9,184 nt of DNA. Source: HGM10836 sp045580645. GTDB taxonomy: Bacteria > Bacillota_I > Bacilli_A > RF39 > UBA660. The translations under genes were made by a program, and so were the position numbers. Positions 1-6,795 of the stretch are shown here, in pieces; position 1 is the first letter of the stretch; every line of letters starts with the position of its first letter. The notes under the pieces were generated by a model that was not told where the DNA came from, ran no database searches, and was given only the letters and a program-made list of their open reading frames with translations. The stretch covers positions 1 through 9,184 of the forward strand of contig JAZNOG010000002.1 of assembly GCA_045580645.1 (NCBI GenBank). The letters run 5' to 3'.

Positions 1-2
1 AA

Positions 3-689
3 AAGGAATTTTTAGATTGTTCGGATGTTGTGCAAAAAAGGCTTTATTTGGGGAAAAATAAGTACCCGGTTTATATGATCTACATGGATACGATGATCAA
101 TCGTGACCTTGTAGAATCTGAAATATTAAAGGCATTAATGTTTTCTATGGGAGAGGTTCCGACAGAGGATCCTTTAACTTATATCATGAATTACGGAATG
201 GCTACGGCAGATGTAAAAGCTCAAAAGGACTATGATCTTGCTCTTAAAAGTATGATGTCCGGGGATACACTGATTTTTGTAGATCAAGCGGATCAGGTTT
301 TGGTTATTAATTCTAAGGGTTACCCCAATCGAGGGGTACAAACTGCTGAAACAGAAGTTACGGTTCATGGACCGAAAGACAGCTTTACAGAGTCGGTGCG
401 ATTCAATACAGTGCTTATCCGTCGGCGTATTCGTGATACGCGTTTGAAAGCAAAGCCGCTGGTTAAAGGTGTGCGGACAAAGACGGATATTTGTATGATG
501 TATATAGAAGATTTGGTTTACCCGGAAATTCTTAAAAAAATAGAAAACCTAGCAAAAGATGTAAAAAAGAAAGCTGAACCAGTTGCTACTAATGCCGTTG
601 AAGAATTAAGAGTAAACGCTATTAAAGTTACAAAAAAAGTTTTAGAAAAACTAGAAAAACCAGAAGAGAAAAAAGTAAGCAAGAAATAA
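3..689 (+). CDS. GerA-family spore germinant receptor N-terminal domain, 5'-partial, with a foreign lysine-rich C-terminal tail
   Basis: The frame is open from base 3 through the GTG at 30, so the true start lies left of the window. GerA proteins are membrane subunits of the spore germinant receptor. The family signature is clear: SFTESVRFNTVLIRRRIRD (about bases 378-434) followed by RTKTDICMMYIEDLVYPEIL (about 474-533). Normal GerA proteins continue into a membrane domain of several helices. Here none follows. After the PEIL sequence the protein turns into about 50 residues rich in Lys, Ala and Val and then stops. Hand counts give about 50% GC over 361-480 and about 22-37% over 541-660. Arginine codons also switch from CGN to AGA near 530. 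The tail resembles the C-terminus of a YtxH-like or other amphipathic helical protein (weak guess). The entry is either a fusion pseudogene or an assembly chimera. The GerA identity is secure; an intact function is unlikely. Confidence 0.75.
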   Translation, partial: KEFLDCSDVVQKRLYLGKNKYPVYMIYMDTMINRDLVESEILKALMFSMGEVPTEDPLTYIMNYGMATADVKAQKDYDLALKSMMSGDTLIFVDQADQVLVINSKGYPNRGVQTAETEVTVHGPKDSFTESVRFNTVLIRRRIRDTRLKAKPLVKGVRTKTDICMMYIEDLVYPEILKKIENLAKDVKKKAEPVATNAVEELRVNAIKVTKKVLEKLEKPEEKKVSKK

Positions 690-694
690 TTTAT

Positions 695-716
695 AGACCT
701 TTATGGTCTTTTTTTC
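695..716 (+). terminator. Short intrinsic terminator after the GerA-like fragment
   Basis: A 5-bp stem AGACC (695-699) / GGTCT (705-709) with a TTTAT loop runs into a T-rich tract (709-720, one C). The stem is short, so it is probably weak, but it sits just after the stop codon at 689. Confidence 0.5.
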
Positions 717-746
717 TTTTAAAAATACAAAATATCAAAAAAATCT

Positions 747-775
747 TTTATTAAGTGATATCTGCGTGTTATAAT
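747..775 (+). promoter_or_regulatory. Sigma-A type promoter with extended -10 for the propeller-prepilin operon
   Basis: A perfect TATAAT at 770-775 is preceded by TGT at 767-769, giving the extended -10 TGTTATAAT. The -35 position 17 bp upstream (747-752, TTTATT) is poor, which is typical when an extended -10 is present. Transcription would begin near 782, about 30 bases before the preferred start codon. Confidence 0.55.
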
Positions 776-812
776 AAAAATGTAGTAATTTAAAGAATTG
801 GAGTGCATGAAA

Positions 813-2042
813 ATGAAGAAAAAAATAAGTAAAAAATTAAAAATTATAAAAATATTATCTTTTATACTAATAGGATTTTTAGTTGTTGAATTAATTTATT
901 TTGGAATTATTGTTTATAAAGATAGAAAAAATTCCACATACTATACAATCGTAAATGATTTAGTTTTACTAGAAGATGGATATGTAGCAGTTGGATTTAG
1001 TGATTTTAAACATAGTTCATTTAATAAAACATCTGATTATAATAAAGCTATCATATGGAAGTATAATGATGCTTTTGAAGCAGTAAAAGAAGAATATATA
1101 AAATTAGGTTACAATAGTCATTTTAATGATGTAATTGAACTTAAAGATGGATATGTGGCAGTTGGTGCAATTACAATGACAGAAACACAATTAACAGACA
1201 ATGTTACAGAAGGACTTATTGTAAGATTTGATAAAGACTTTAATATTATCTGGAGAGAAAATGTTCAAATTTTAGATGATACTGATTTATTAAAAGTTAA
1301 ACTAGACAAAAATAATAATTTAATAATAGTAGGGCAAAGTATTTATGCAAAAAATATAATTGGTAATCAAACTACTGGTGGCGCTATTTTATTAAAATAT
1401 AATTTAGATGGTGAAGAATTATTTAAATTTAATTATGGAGGACCATTTACTGGTATGTTTAATGATGTTTATATTGAAAGTGATGGTTACGTAGTAGTAG
1501 GTGTTACTGGAACAGAAACTGGAATAATCCAAAAATATGATTTCAAAGGAAATGAAATATGGCATAATTATTATGGACCAACTGAAATTAATGGAATTAC
1601 TAATATTTATAAAGATGGTAATAATTATTTAGTTACAACAACAAAATTACCTTCAAAAGGTGATAGTAGTTCATATAAAGCAGTAGTGGCAAAATATAAT
1701 GCAAATGGAAAATTAGTAGATGAAATTTCATATGATAAAAAAGCCTTAAATATTTTTAAAAACCTTTATATAGAAGATGATTACATTTATGCAGTTGGCG
1801 CTACTGGTGATGTAAAAGATGGTAATGCCTTAACTGATGCATTTGTAATAAAATATGATAAAAAATTCAATATAGTAGATGAAAAATACTTAGAAATAGA
1901 TGAAAAACATGATAAAAATGATTCATATGATAAGATTTATAAAACAAATGATAAATATTTAATTGTAGGAAAAACAAATTCAAAAATAAAGGAATATAAG
2001 ACAAACGGTTATGATTATTATCCAATATTTGTTGAATATTAA
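813..2042 (+). CDS. Membrane-anchored protein with seven propeller-type repeats
   Basis: A 409-residue protein of unknown function. The ATG at 813 is preferred because GGAG (800-803) lies 9 bases upstream; ATG 807 is too close to it, and the in-frame TTG at 798 precedes it. A basic N-terminus is followed by one hydrophobic helix (about residues 13-36), predicting a signal anchor with the rest outside the cell. From about residue 43 to the end the protein repeats a pattern of roughly 45-60 residues: (F/Y)NDVhhhxDGYhhVGhT, a variable loop, then hhhKYDxxGNxhW. I count seven copies, for example around the DGYVAVG, LIIVGQ, DGYVVVG, NYLVTTT, YIYAVGAT and YLIVGKT segments. This fits a seven-bladed beta-propeller of the loose SBBP-like kind. 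No catalytic motif is visible. It is followed after 11 bases by the prepilin gene, so the two are probably co-transcribed and may act together at the surface. The structure is inference. Confidence 0.75.
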   Translation: MKKKISKKLKIIKILSFILIGFLVVELIYFGIIVYKDRKNSTYYTIVNDLVLLEDGYVAVGFSDFKHSSFNKTSDYNKAIIWKYNDAFEAVKEEYIKLGYNSHFNDVIELKDGYVAVGAITMTETQLTDNVTEGLIVRFDKDFNIIWRENVQILDDTDLLKVKLDKNNNLIIVGQSIYAKNIIGNQTTGGAILLKYNLDGEELFKFNYGGPFTGMFNDVYIESDGYVVVGVTGTETGIIQKYDFKGNEIWHNYYGPTEINGITNIYKDGNNYLVTTTKLPSKGDSSSYKAVVAKYNANGKLVDEISYDKKALNIFKNLYIEDDYIYAVGATGDVKDGNALTDAFVIKYDKKFNIVDEKYLEIDEKHDKNDSYDKIYKTNDKYLIVGKTNSKIKEYKTNGYDYYPIFVEY

Positions 2043-2053
2043 AAGGTGATTTT

Positions 2054-3331
2054 ATGAAGAATAAAAAAGGATTTACATTAGTAGAAATACTATCTGTAAT
2101 AGTAATAATAGGAATATTATCTGGAATAGTAATTATCACTGTTAATAGATATATTGTAAGAAATAAAAAAGATTTTAATGAAGCATTAGAAAACACACTT
2201 GTTGCTAATGCAAAAGATTATTATTCTGAAAATTTAAGTGAATTACCTAACGGAATAAATAAACAATTATCATATAAATATGTATCAGAACTTATTTCAA
2301 AAGGTTATATAACAAAAGATTTTGTAGATGCAGATAATAATTCATGTAATACTAGTTATGTTGTAGTAAAAAATAATGGTTCTAATAATTATGAATATAT
2401 ACCATGTGTAATTTGCAACAATGGATATAAATCTGATAATGTAGACTGTAAATTTGATAGTTCTAACTCAATTATTGATAATGAAAATCCTACTTGCGAA
2501 ATAAAAGCTACTAGCACTGGAAATGATAGTATTAAATTAGAAATAACATCAAAAGATTTAGGAAGCGGAATGGCTTCAATGTATATAAATGGTATTTTTA
2601 CACCAGCAGCAGAAGAACAAGAGGATGCATTTATAATAACACATGATATACCATCTATTAATGCCGGAGATACTTATAATGTTTACGTTTATGATAAAGT
2701 TGGAAATGAAGGAAATTGTAGTATATCTATAACAGAAACAGAAGTAACTTCATATAAAAAAATAACTTCTACTTGTTCATATAAAAACTTAGTATGTTGG
2801 AATTACTTAAATCAATGTCCTCGTGGCTATGATTCATATAGTGGTGGTTCTTATGATTGTAGATACAAATCGAGTCAAACATGTGGTGGTTATTGCAATA
2901 AATCCGAAACTAATTGTTGGCCATATAAGAAATGTAGCGGATTAAAAGGTTACGAAGCGCAAGATGGAACTAATGCATATTGTGGGACTTGTTGTACCGA
3001 TTATGTTGAGCCTTATACATGCTATGAGTATTATTATTCTAATTATACTAGTTGTAGTTATTCTGCAGTTAGTGGAGAATATACTTCTTCTGGGTATTGT
3101 TATTTAGATAACCAAGGAACAAGTTGTCCATCCGGTTGGGGAGTATCTACTAAAACAGAATATGGGGCTAAAGAAAACGTTGAAGACGGAGTTAATACTT
3201 GTGTAGCAACTGATTCAATTGACTGTGAACTAGCTACAAATAAAGGAAAAAGTTATACAGAGTGTCAACCAAATTATACTTGTAAAACCGGGACTAAGTT
3301 AAATGATAATTACTGTTACGTTACAAAATAA
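2054..3331 (+). CDS. Large type IV prepilin-like protein with Ig-like and cysteine-rich C-terminal regions
   Basis: A 425-residue protein. The start ATG has an AAGGTGAT ribosome binding site (2043-2050). The N-terminus is a class III signal: two lysines, Gly6, then FTLVE at 7-11 (Glu at mature position 5) and a hydrophobic helix to about residue 30. A prepilin peptidase should cut after Gly6 and methylate Phe7. Residues 40-140 look like a small pilin body. Residues 143-228 resemble an Ig-like or surface adhesin domain (NPTCEI at the start, YDKVGNEGNC near the end). Residues 241-425 contain 20 of the protein's 26 cysteines, with many Tyr and Gly, suggesting disulfide-rich folding outside the cell. 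Ordinary pilins are about 120-180 residues, so this is more likely a minor pilin or pilus-borne adhesin or pseudopilin. No other pilus machinery gene is in the window. It is probably in an operon with the upstream propeller gene. Confidence 0.85.
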   Translation: MKNKKGFTLVEILSVIVIIGILSGIVIITVNRYIVRNKKDFNEALENTLVANAKDYYSENLSELPNGINKQLSYKYVSELISKGYITKDFVDADNNSCNTSYVVVKNNGSNNYEYIPCVICNNGYKSDNVDCKFDSSNSIIDNENPTCEIKATSTGNDSIKLEITSKDLGSGMASMYINGIFTPAAEEQEDAFIITHDIPSINAGDTYNVYVYDKVGNEGNCSISITETEVTSYKKITSTCSYKNLVCWNYLNQCPRGYDSYSGGSYDCRYKSSQTCGGYCNKSETNCWPYKKCSGLKGYEAQDGTNAYCGTCCTDYVEPYTCYEYYYSNYTSCSYSAVSGEYTSSGYCYLDNQGTSCPSGWGVSTKTEYGAKENVEDGVNTCVATDSIDCELATNKGKSYTECQPNYTCKTGTKLNDNYCYVTK

Positions 3332-3364
3332 AATAAAGTCAAATTTCTTTGACTTTATTTTTTT
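3331..3364. terminator. Bidirectional terminator between the prepilin gene and RNase J
   Basis: A perfect 13-bp stem (AAATAAAGTCAAA 3331-3343 / TTTGACTTTATTT 3348-3360) with a TTTC loop, followed on the plus strand by seven T (3358-3364). On the minus strand it is followed by TTTTATTTTG. The stop codon of RNase J (3355-3357) lies inside the stem, so the hairpin serves both convergent genes. Confidence 0.8.
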
Positions 3365-5025
3365 ATATTCAATAATATTGGTAAAACAATAGGTTTTCTA
3401 CCAGTTTCTTCTTTGATAAAGTTTGTTATATCTTTTTGTAAATCTGTTTTTATTTCATTATAAGTTATTTTATTATCTTTTAATTTTCTAAGTATAATAC
3501 TTAATGATAAATTTTCTATTTTCTTAATTAATTCTTCGTTTTCATTTATTAAAATGAATCCTCTAGTTGTAACAAGTGGTTTAGCCATTAATTTCTTTTC
3601 CTCTAAATTTACATTTAGAATTACTACTAAAATACCATCGCTTGCCATTATTTTTCTATCATTTAATACTGCACCACTTATATCACCAATTCTATTACCA
3701 TCTACATATGTCTCAGATACTTCAATAGAGTGTACTTGTTTAATATTTTCATTTTCTATTTCTAAAACATTTCCATTATCTAAAACAAAAGTGTTTTCTT
3801 TTGGCATACCACAGTCCATAGCAAGTTTTGCATGTTGTTTTAACATTCTGTATTCACCATGAATAGGCATTATATATTTCGGATTAAGTAGTCTAATCAT
3901 AAGTTTTAATTCTTCTGTCATAGCGTGTCCTGAAGCATGAATTTCACGTTCTGTTGAACTTGTATAAACTTTTACACCCTTTAAATATAAATTATTTATA
4001 GTATTTGCAATAGCATTAGCATTTCCAGGAATAGCGGAAGAAGAGAATATTACTATATCATCTGGTCTTAATGTTATTTGTTTGTGAATGCCATCTGCAA
4101 TTCTAGAAAGTGCCGCAAGAGGTTCACCTTGTGTTCCAGTGCATAAAAGAGCAACTTCTCCTGGTTTTAAGTTATTTGCAACATCAGGTGTCACAATTAT
4201 ATCTTTTGCATCAATATATCCACCTTCCATAGAAATATTTATATTATTTTCCATACTTCTACCAAAGATACATATTTTTCTGTTAAACTTTTTACAAGTT
4301 TCAATAATATGTTTTAATCTATAAATATTAGAAGCAAAAGTTGCAATAATTAATCTATTGTTTTGATGCTTTGTAAATACTTCATTTAAAGCCTCATCAA
4401 CTTTTGATTCAGACAAAGAAAAACCTTCATCCAAAACATTAGTGCTTTCACTCATTAATAGAGTAACACCTTCTTTTCCAATTTCACTTATTTTTGCTAA
4501 ATCCGCCATTGGACCAATTGGAGTTAAATCAAATTTAAAATCTCCTGTTTCTACAATATTTCCATCTGGTGTTTTAATATAAATACCATGTGAATCTGGA
4601 ACAGAGTGGGTAGTTCTAAAAAACGATATTTCAAAGTTTTTATATTTTAATTTATCATTACTTTGATAGGATTTTAATCCTTTATATTGAATATTTCTTT
4701 CATCTAATTTCTTTTTTATAAGTGCATAGGCTTGATTAGGAGCAAAAATAGTAGGGATATGAACATTTTGAAGCAAAAATGGAATAGCGCCAATATGATC
4801 TTCATGTCCATGAGTAATAATTAAAGTTTTTATTTTCTTTTCATTTTTCTTTAAAAAATCAAAATCTGGTAAAACATAATCAATTCCCCTTAATTCTTCT
4901 TCCGGAAAAATTACACCTGCATCTATAATGATTAATTCATCATTACGCATAACACAATACATATTTTTTCCTACTTCTCCTAAACCACCAAGCGCAAAGA
5001 CATAAGTCTTGTCTTGTTTAAACAT
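3355..5025 (-). CDS. rnjA: Ribonuclease J1 (beta-CASP metallo-beta-lactamase RNase)
   Basis: RNase J is a cytoplasmic two-zinc enzyme with 5'-3' exonuclease and endonuclease activity, central to mRNA decay and rRNA maturation in Bacillota. The 556-residue length matches Bacillus J1 (555). Visible motifs in order: GGLGEVGKN at 13-21; the zinc-binding HGHEDH at 72-77; H140 in RTTHSVPDS; D162 in GDFKFD; the beta-CASP segment with FGRSMEN (254-260) and CTGTQGEP (295-302); HASGH at 363-367; and PIHGEYR (387-393). The C-terminal domain follows and ends near KPIVLPILL. The intact HGHEDH separates it from J2-type paralogues, which lose zinc ligands. The start has AAGGAG (complement of 5033-5038) 7 bases upstream. 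It is a single gene transcribed away from the leucine-rich-repeat gene, with its own promoter and a shared terminator. Identification is very secure. Confidence 0.96.
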   Translation of the reverse strand: MFKQDKTYVFALGGLGEVGKNMYCVMRNDELIIIDAGVIFPEEELRGIDYVLPDFDFLKKNEKKIKTLIITHGHEDHIGAIPFLLQNVHIPTIFAPNQAYALIKKKLDERNIQYKGLKSYQSNDKLKYKNFEISFFRTTHSVPDSHGIYIKTPDGNIVETGDFKFDLTPIGPMADLAKISEIGKEGVTLLMSESTNVLDEGFSLSESKVDEALNEVFTKHQNNRLIIATFASNIYRLKHIIETCKKFNRKICIFGRSMENNINISMEGGYIDAKDIIVTPDVANNLKPGEVALLCTGTQGEPLAALSRIADGIHKQITLRPDDIVIFSSSAIPGNANAIANTINNLYLKGVKVYTSSTEREIHASGHAMTEELKLMIRLLNPKYIMPIHGEYRMLKQHAKLAMDCGMPKENTFVLDNGNVLEIENENIKQVHSIEVSETYVDGNRIGDISGAVLNDRKIMASDGILVVILNVNLEEKKLMAKPLVTTRGFILINENEELIKKIENLSLSIILRKLKDNKITYNEIKTDLQKDITNFIKEETGRKPIVLPILLNIKK

Positions 5026-5071
5026 AAAATTTCTCCTTTCTTAAAGTTTATCAAAGAATGAACTACTATAA

Positions 5072-5100
5072 AGTATACAATATTTTTTTAAATTTGTCTA
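5072..5100 (-). promoter_or_regulatory. Sigma-A promoter of RNase J
   Basis: On the minus strand: -35 TAGACA (complement of 5095-5100), a 17-bp spacer, -10 TATACT (complement of 5072-5077). Each box matches the consensus at 5 of 6 bases. The start of transcription would be near 5065, leaving a leader of about 40 bases to the ATG at 5025. The thyX promoter has the same two boxes and spacing. Confidence 0.65.
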
Positions 5101-5122
5101 TACAAGTTGAAAAAAATATGGT
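5094..5122 (+). promoter_or_regulatory. Possible plus-strand promoter for the leucine-rich-repeat gene
   Basis: TTGTCT (5094-5099), a 17-bp spacer and TATGGT (5117-5122) each match 4 of 6 consensus bases. The -35 overlaps the -35 of the RNase J promoter on the other strand, and the -10 overlaps the left arm of a dyad (5116-5148). It is the best-spaced candidate but is weak. Confidence 0.3.
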
Positions 5123-5154
5123 AAACTTATCTTAAGAATAAACCATATCTTTTT
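5116..5154. promoter_or_regulatory. Dyad or hairpin upstream of the leucine-rich-repeat gene
   Basis: Outer arms ATATGGT (5116-5122) and ACCATAT (5142-5148) pair perfectly. Inside, TTAT (5127-5130) can pair with ATAA (5138-5141) around CTTAAG. Five T follow (5150-5154). It could be an operator, a transcript-leader hairpin or an attenuator in front of the ribosome binding site. Nothing in the sequence decides between these. Confidence 0.45.
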
Positions 5155-5156
5155 GT

Positions 5157-6710
5157 ATGGAAGAAGGAGTTAATTATGAAGAAAAATTTAACAAACAAAT
5201 TTTTGTTGGGGGGGGGGGGCAGTTTACTAACAAAGTAACAAAAACCCTTCCGATAATACTAATAATATTTTTAATTACATTTGTAATAGGAATAACTATT
5301 GCAATATATAATTATACAAAAACAGGTAATCAAAATACTATAACAACAGGAAATGTATCATTAAGTTTTATGGAAAGCACAAATGTAATAAATATAACAA
5401 ATGCACTTCCAATGGGAGATGTAGAAGGTAAAGTATTAGATAAATACTTTGATTTTTCAGTTACAACAAACTTAGATAGTGTATATGATGTAGATACACC
5501 TGTGTATTATGAAATAGAATTAGAACCACTTTCTGTAGATTCTGGATATACACAGTTATCTAATAATCAAATAAAAGTATACTTAGAAAATAAAGATACT
5601 AATAAATCAGTAGTAGAACCATTATTAATAGATGATTTAGGAACATCTACAAATAATGAAAATAATAAAATGTTATATTATACAAGTCATAATCATAAAT
5701 CAAATATAAAAAGTGTAACAACAAACTATAGATTAAGAGCATGGATAGATTATGAAGTAGATGCAAGTAGTTGGACAAGTTCTACAAAGAATCAATATAA
5801 ATTTAGAATTAATATAAATAGTCATGGATATAACGTCCGATATAATACACCAGAGTATTGTTTTGCACATACCCCAGATGATACAAATATGACTACGACA
5901 ATTGATACGTATTTATGTGGTGAACTTTTTCAAAATGTAACAGGAATTTCTTTTTATCTTGAATTTGATGTAATAATACCAGAAAAACTATTTACATACG
6001 AACTAGTGGATAATCCAAGTGAAGAATCAATAAATAAATGCGCTGTAAGATGGATACCAATATTAGGAGATGAAACAATAGCTTTAAACCTATGTAGTGG
6101 AGAAGAAGTAAATGGAATGACACTTGAAGCATTAATGTCTGACCTGGACCAAGGAACGCTCTATCAAGCATTTTTATCAGATACTGGCATGGTTAAACCA
6201 ACTGGTAAAGAATATACAGTCACAAGCATCGGAAACAGAGCATTTTATAATAGCAACCTCACAAGCGTTGTCCTCCCAAATAGTGTTACAACCATCGGAG
6301 AAGAAGCATTTTCTTCTAACAACCTCACAAGTGTAATTATCCCCAATAGTGTCACAGCCATCGAATCAGGTGCATTTGCAGAAAACAACCTTACAAGTGT
6401 AGTTATACCTAACAGTGTCACAACCATCGGATCCGACGCATTTTCTTTTAACAATCTCACAAACTTAGTTATTCCTAATAGTGTCAATACCATTGAGAAC
6501 TCTGCATTTCGATATAACAACCTCACAAGTGTAACAATAGGTGCTAGTATTGAAACTATCGGAAATCAAGCATTTCTATATAACAACCTCACAAGTGTTA
6601 AAATAAAAGGCAAATCTTCACCAAGTGGATTTGCAAGTTATGGGACCAATATATGGGGCTGGGCACCAGGATATAGTGATGCAAATATAACATGGAATTA
6701 TACAGAATAA
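5157..6710 (+). CDS. Membrane-anchored surface protein with BspA-like leucine-rich repeats; putatively phase-variable
   Basis: The uninterrupted frame from ATG 5157 encodes 517 residues. That ATG has no ribosome binding site and its first codons run through the Shine-Dalgarno of a better start, ATG 5176, which is out of frame because of the G12 run at 5208-5219. At G13 the 5176 start would give 511 residues beginning MKKNLTNKFLLGGGG; at G12 it stops after 20. Downstream of the Gly run is one hydrophobic helix (about 31-52 in the 5157 numbering), then an extracellular part of about 290 residues with the pattern GNVSLSFMES and NALPMGD, faintly like SipW-dependent or TasA-type proteins (weak). 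From about residue 350 are leucine-rich repeats of the BspA/LRR_5 type: NNLTSVVIPNSVTTIGxxAF, 22 residues each, to about residue 500, and a short tail ending WNYTE. Such repeats are known in adhesins and host-contact proteins; the ligand here is unknown. There is no LPXTG motif. Confidence 0.8.
   Translation: MEEGVNYEEKFNKQIFVGGGGQFTNKVTKTLPIILIIFLITFVIGITIAIYNYTKTGNQNTITTGNVSLSFMESTNVINITNALPMGDVEGKVLDKYFDFSVTTNLDSVYDVDTPVYYEIELEPLSVDSGYTQLSNNQIKVYLENKDTNKSVVEPLLIDDLGTSTNNENNKMLYYTSHNHKSNIKSVTTNYRLRAWIDYEVDASSWTSSTKNQYKFRININSHGYNVRYNTPEYCFAHTPDDTNMTTTIDTYLCGELFQNVTGISFYLEFDVIIPEKLFTYELVDNPSEESINKCAVRWIPILGDETIALNLCSGEEVNGMTLEALMSDLDQGTLYQAFLSDTGMVKPTGKEYTVTSIGNRAFYNSNLTSVVLPNSVTTIGEEAFSSNNLTSVIIPNSVTAIESGAFAENNLTSVVIPNSVTTIGSDAFSFNNLTNLVIPNSVNTIENSAFRYNNLTSVTIGASIETIGNQAFLYNNLTSVKIKGKSSPSGFASYGTNIWGWAPGYSDANITWNYTE
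5176..5238 (+). CDS. Short out-of-frame product from the favoured start (OFF state)
   Basis: ATG 5176 is preceded by AGAAGGAG (5162-5169, 6 bases away) and shares the 13-base string GGAGTTAATTATG with the thyX start. With 12 G it reads MKKNLTNKFLL, four Gly, SLLTK and then TAA at 5236, 20 residues in all. I read this as the aborted product of the leucine-rich-repeat gene in its OFF register, not as an independent peptide gene. Confidence 0.55.
   Translation: MKKNLTNKFLLGGGGSLLTK
5208..5219 (+). repeat. Poly-G tract (12 G), candidate slipped-strand switch
   Basis: Twelve consecutive G in DNA of about 25% GC, located 10-15 codons into a surface-protein gene. Gaining one G or losing two would join the ribosome-binding-site start at 5176 to the 510-511 residue frame. 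Confidence 0.85.
6255..6620 (+). repeat. Tandem 66-bp repeats encoding leucine-rich repeats
   Basis: The Asn-Leu-Thr codons that open each unit begin at 6255, 6321, 6387, 6453, 6519 and 6585, an exact 66-bp period (22 residues). There are five full units and a partial sixth. The string AACAACCTCACAAGTGT recurs unchanged at 6318, 6516 and 6582, with a single mismatch at 6384. Hand counts give about 42% GC over 6241-6300 against about 23% over 5341-5400 in the same gene. Confidence 0.9.
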
Positions 6711-6735
6711 AGAAATAAAAAGCTTTATTCTTTTT
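6704..6735 (+). terminator. Intrinsic terminator of the leucine-rich-repeat gene
   Basis: A 9-bp stem AGAATAAAG (6704-6712) / CTTTATTCT (6723-6731) with a 10-base A-rich loop, followed by TTTTT (6731-6735). The stop codon at 6708-6710 is inside the left arm. Confidence 0.75.
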
Positions 6736-6740
6736 CTTTA

Positions 6741-6769
6741 TAGACATTTAATAAAACTTGTTTTATACT
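6741..6769 (+). promoter_or_regulatory. Sigma-A promoter of the thyX-tmk operon
   Basis: -35 TAGACA (6741-6746), a 17-bp spacer, -10 TATACT (6764-6769). The boxes and spacing are identical to those of the RNase J promoter. Transcription would begin near 6776, about 20 bases before the thyX start. Confidence 0.65.
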
Positions 6770-6795
6770 TATATATAGAAAGTAGGGAGTTAATT

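Noticed and set aside
798..812. TTG at 798 or ATG at 807 as start of the propeller protein
   Set aside because: The GGAG at 800-803 lies downstream of 798 and only 3 bases before 807; ATG 813 has a normal 9-base spacing.
1867..2196. Minus-strand frame across the propeller-prepilin junction, and similar antisense frames at 174-368, 7206-7421 and 7422-7742
   Set aside because: They lie opposite well-supported genes, have low-complexity hydrophobic products and lack convincing ribosome binding sites.
3554..4324. Plus-strand frames at 3554-3862 and 4088-4324
   Set aside because: They lie fully inside RNase J on the other strand, whose motifs are unmistakable.
6245..6526. Minus-strand 93-residue reading frame with repeats
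   Set aside because: It is the antisense of the 66-bp leucine-rich repeats; its repetition only mirrors the real gene.
6255..6620. 66-bp repeats as a CRISPR array
   Set aside because: The period is exactly 22 codons, the frame is open throughout and the units encode leucine-rich repeats; there are no unique spacers.
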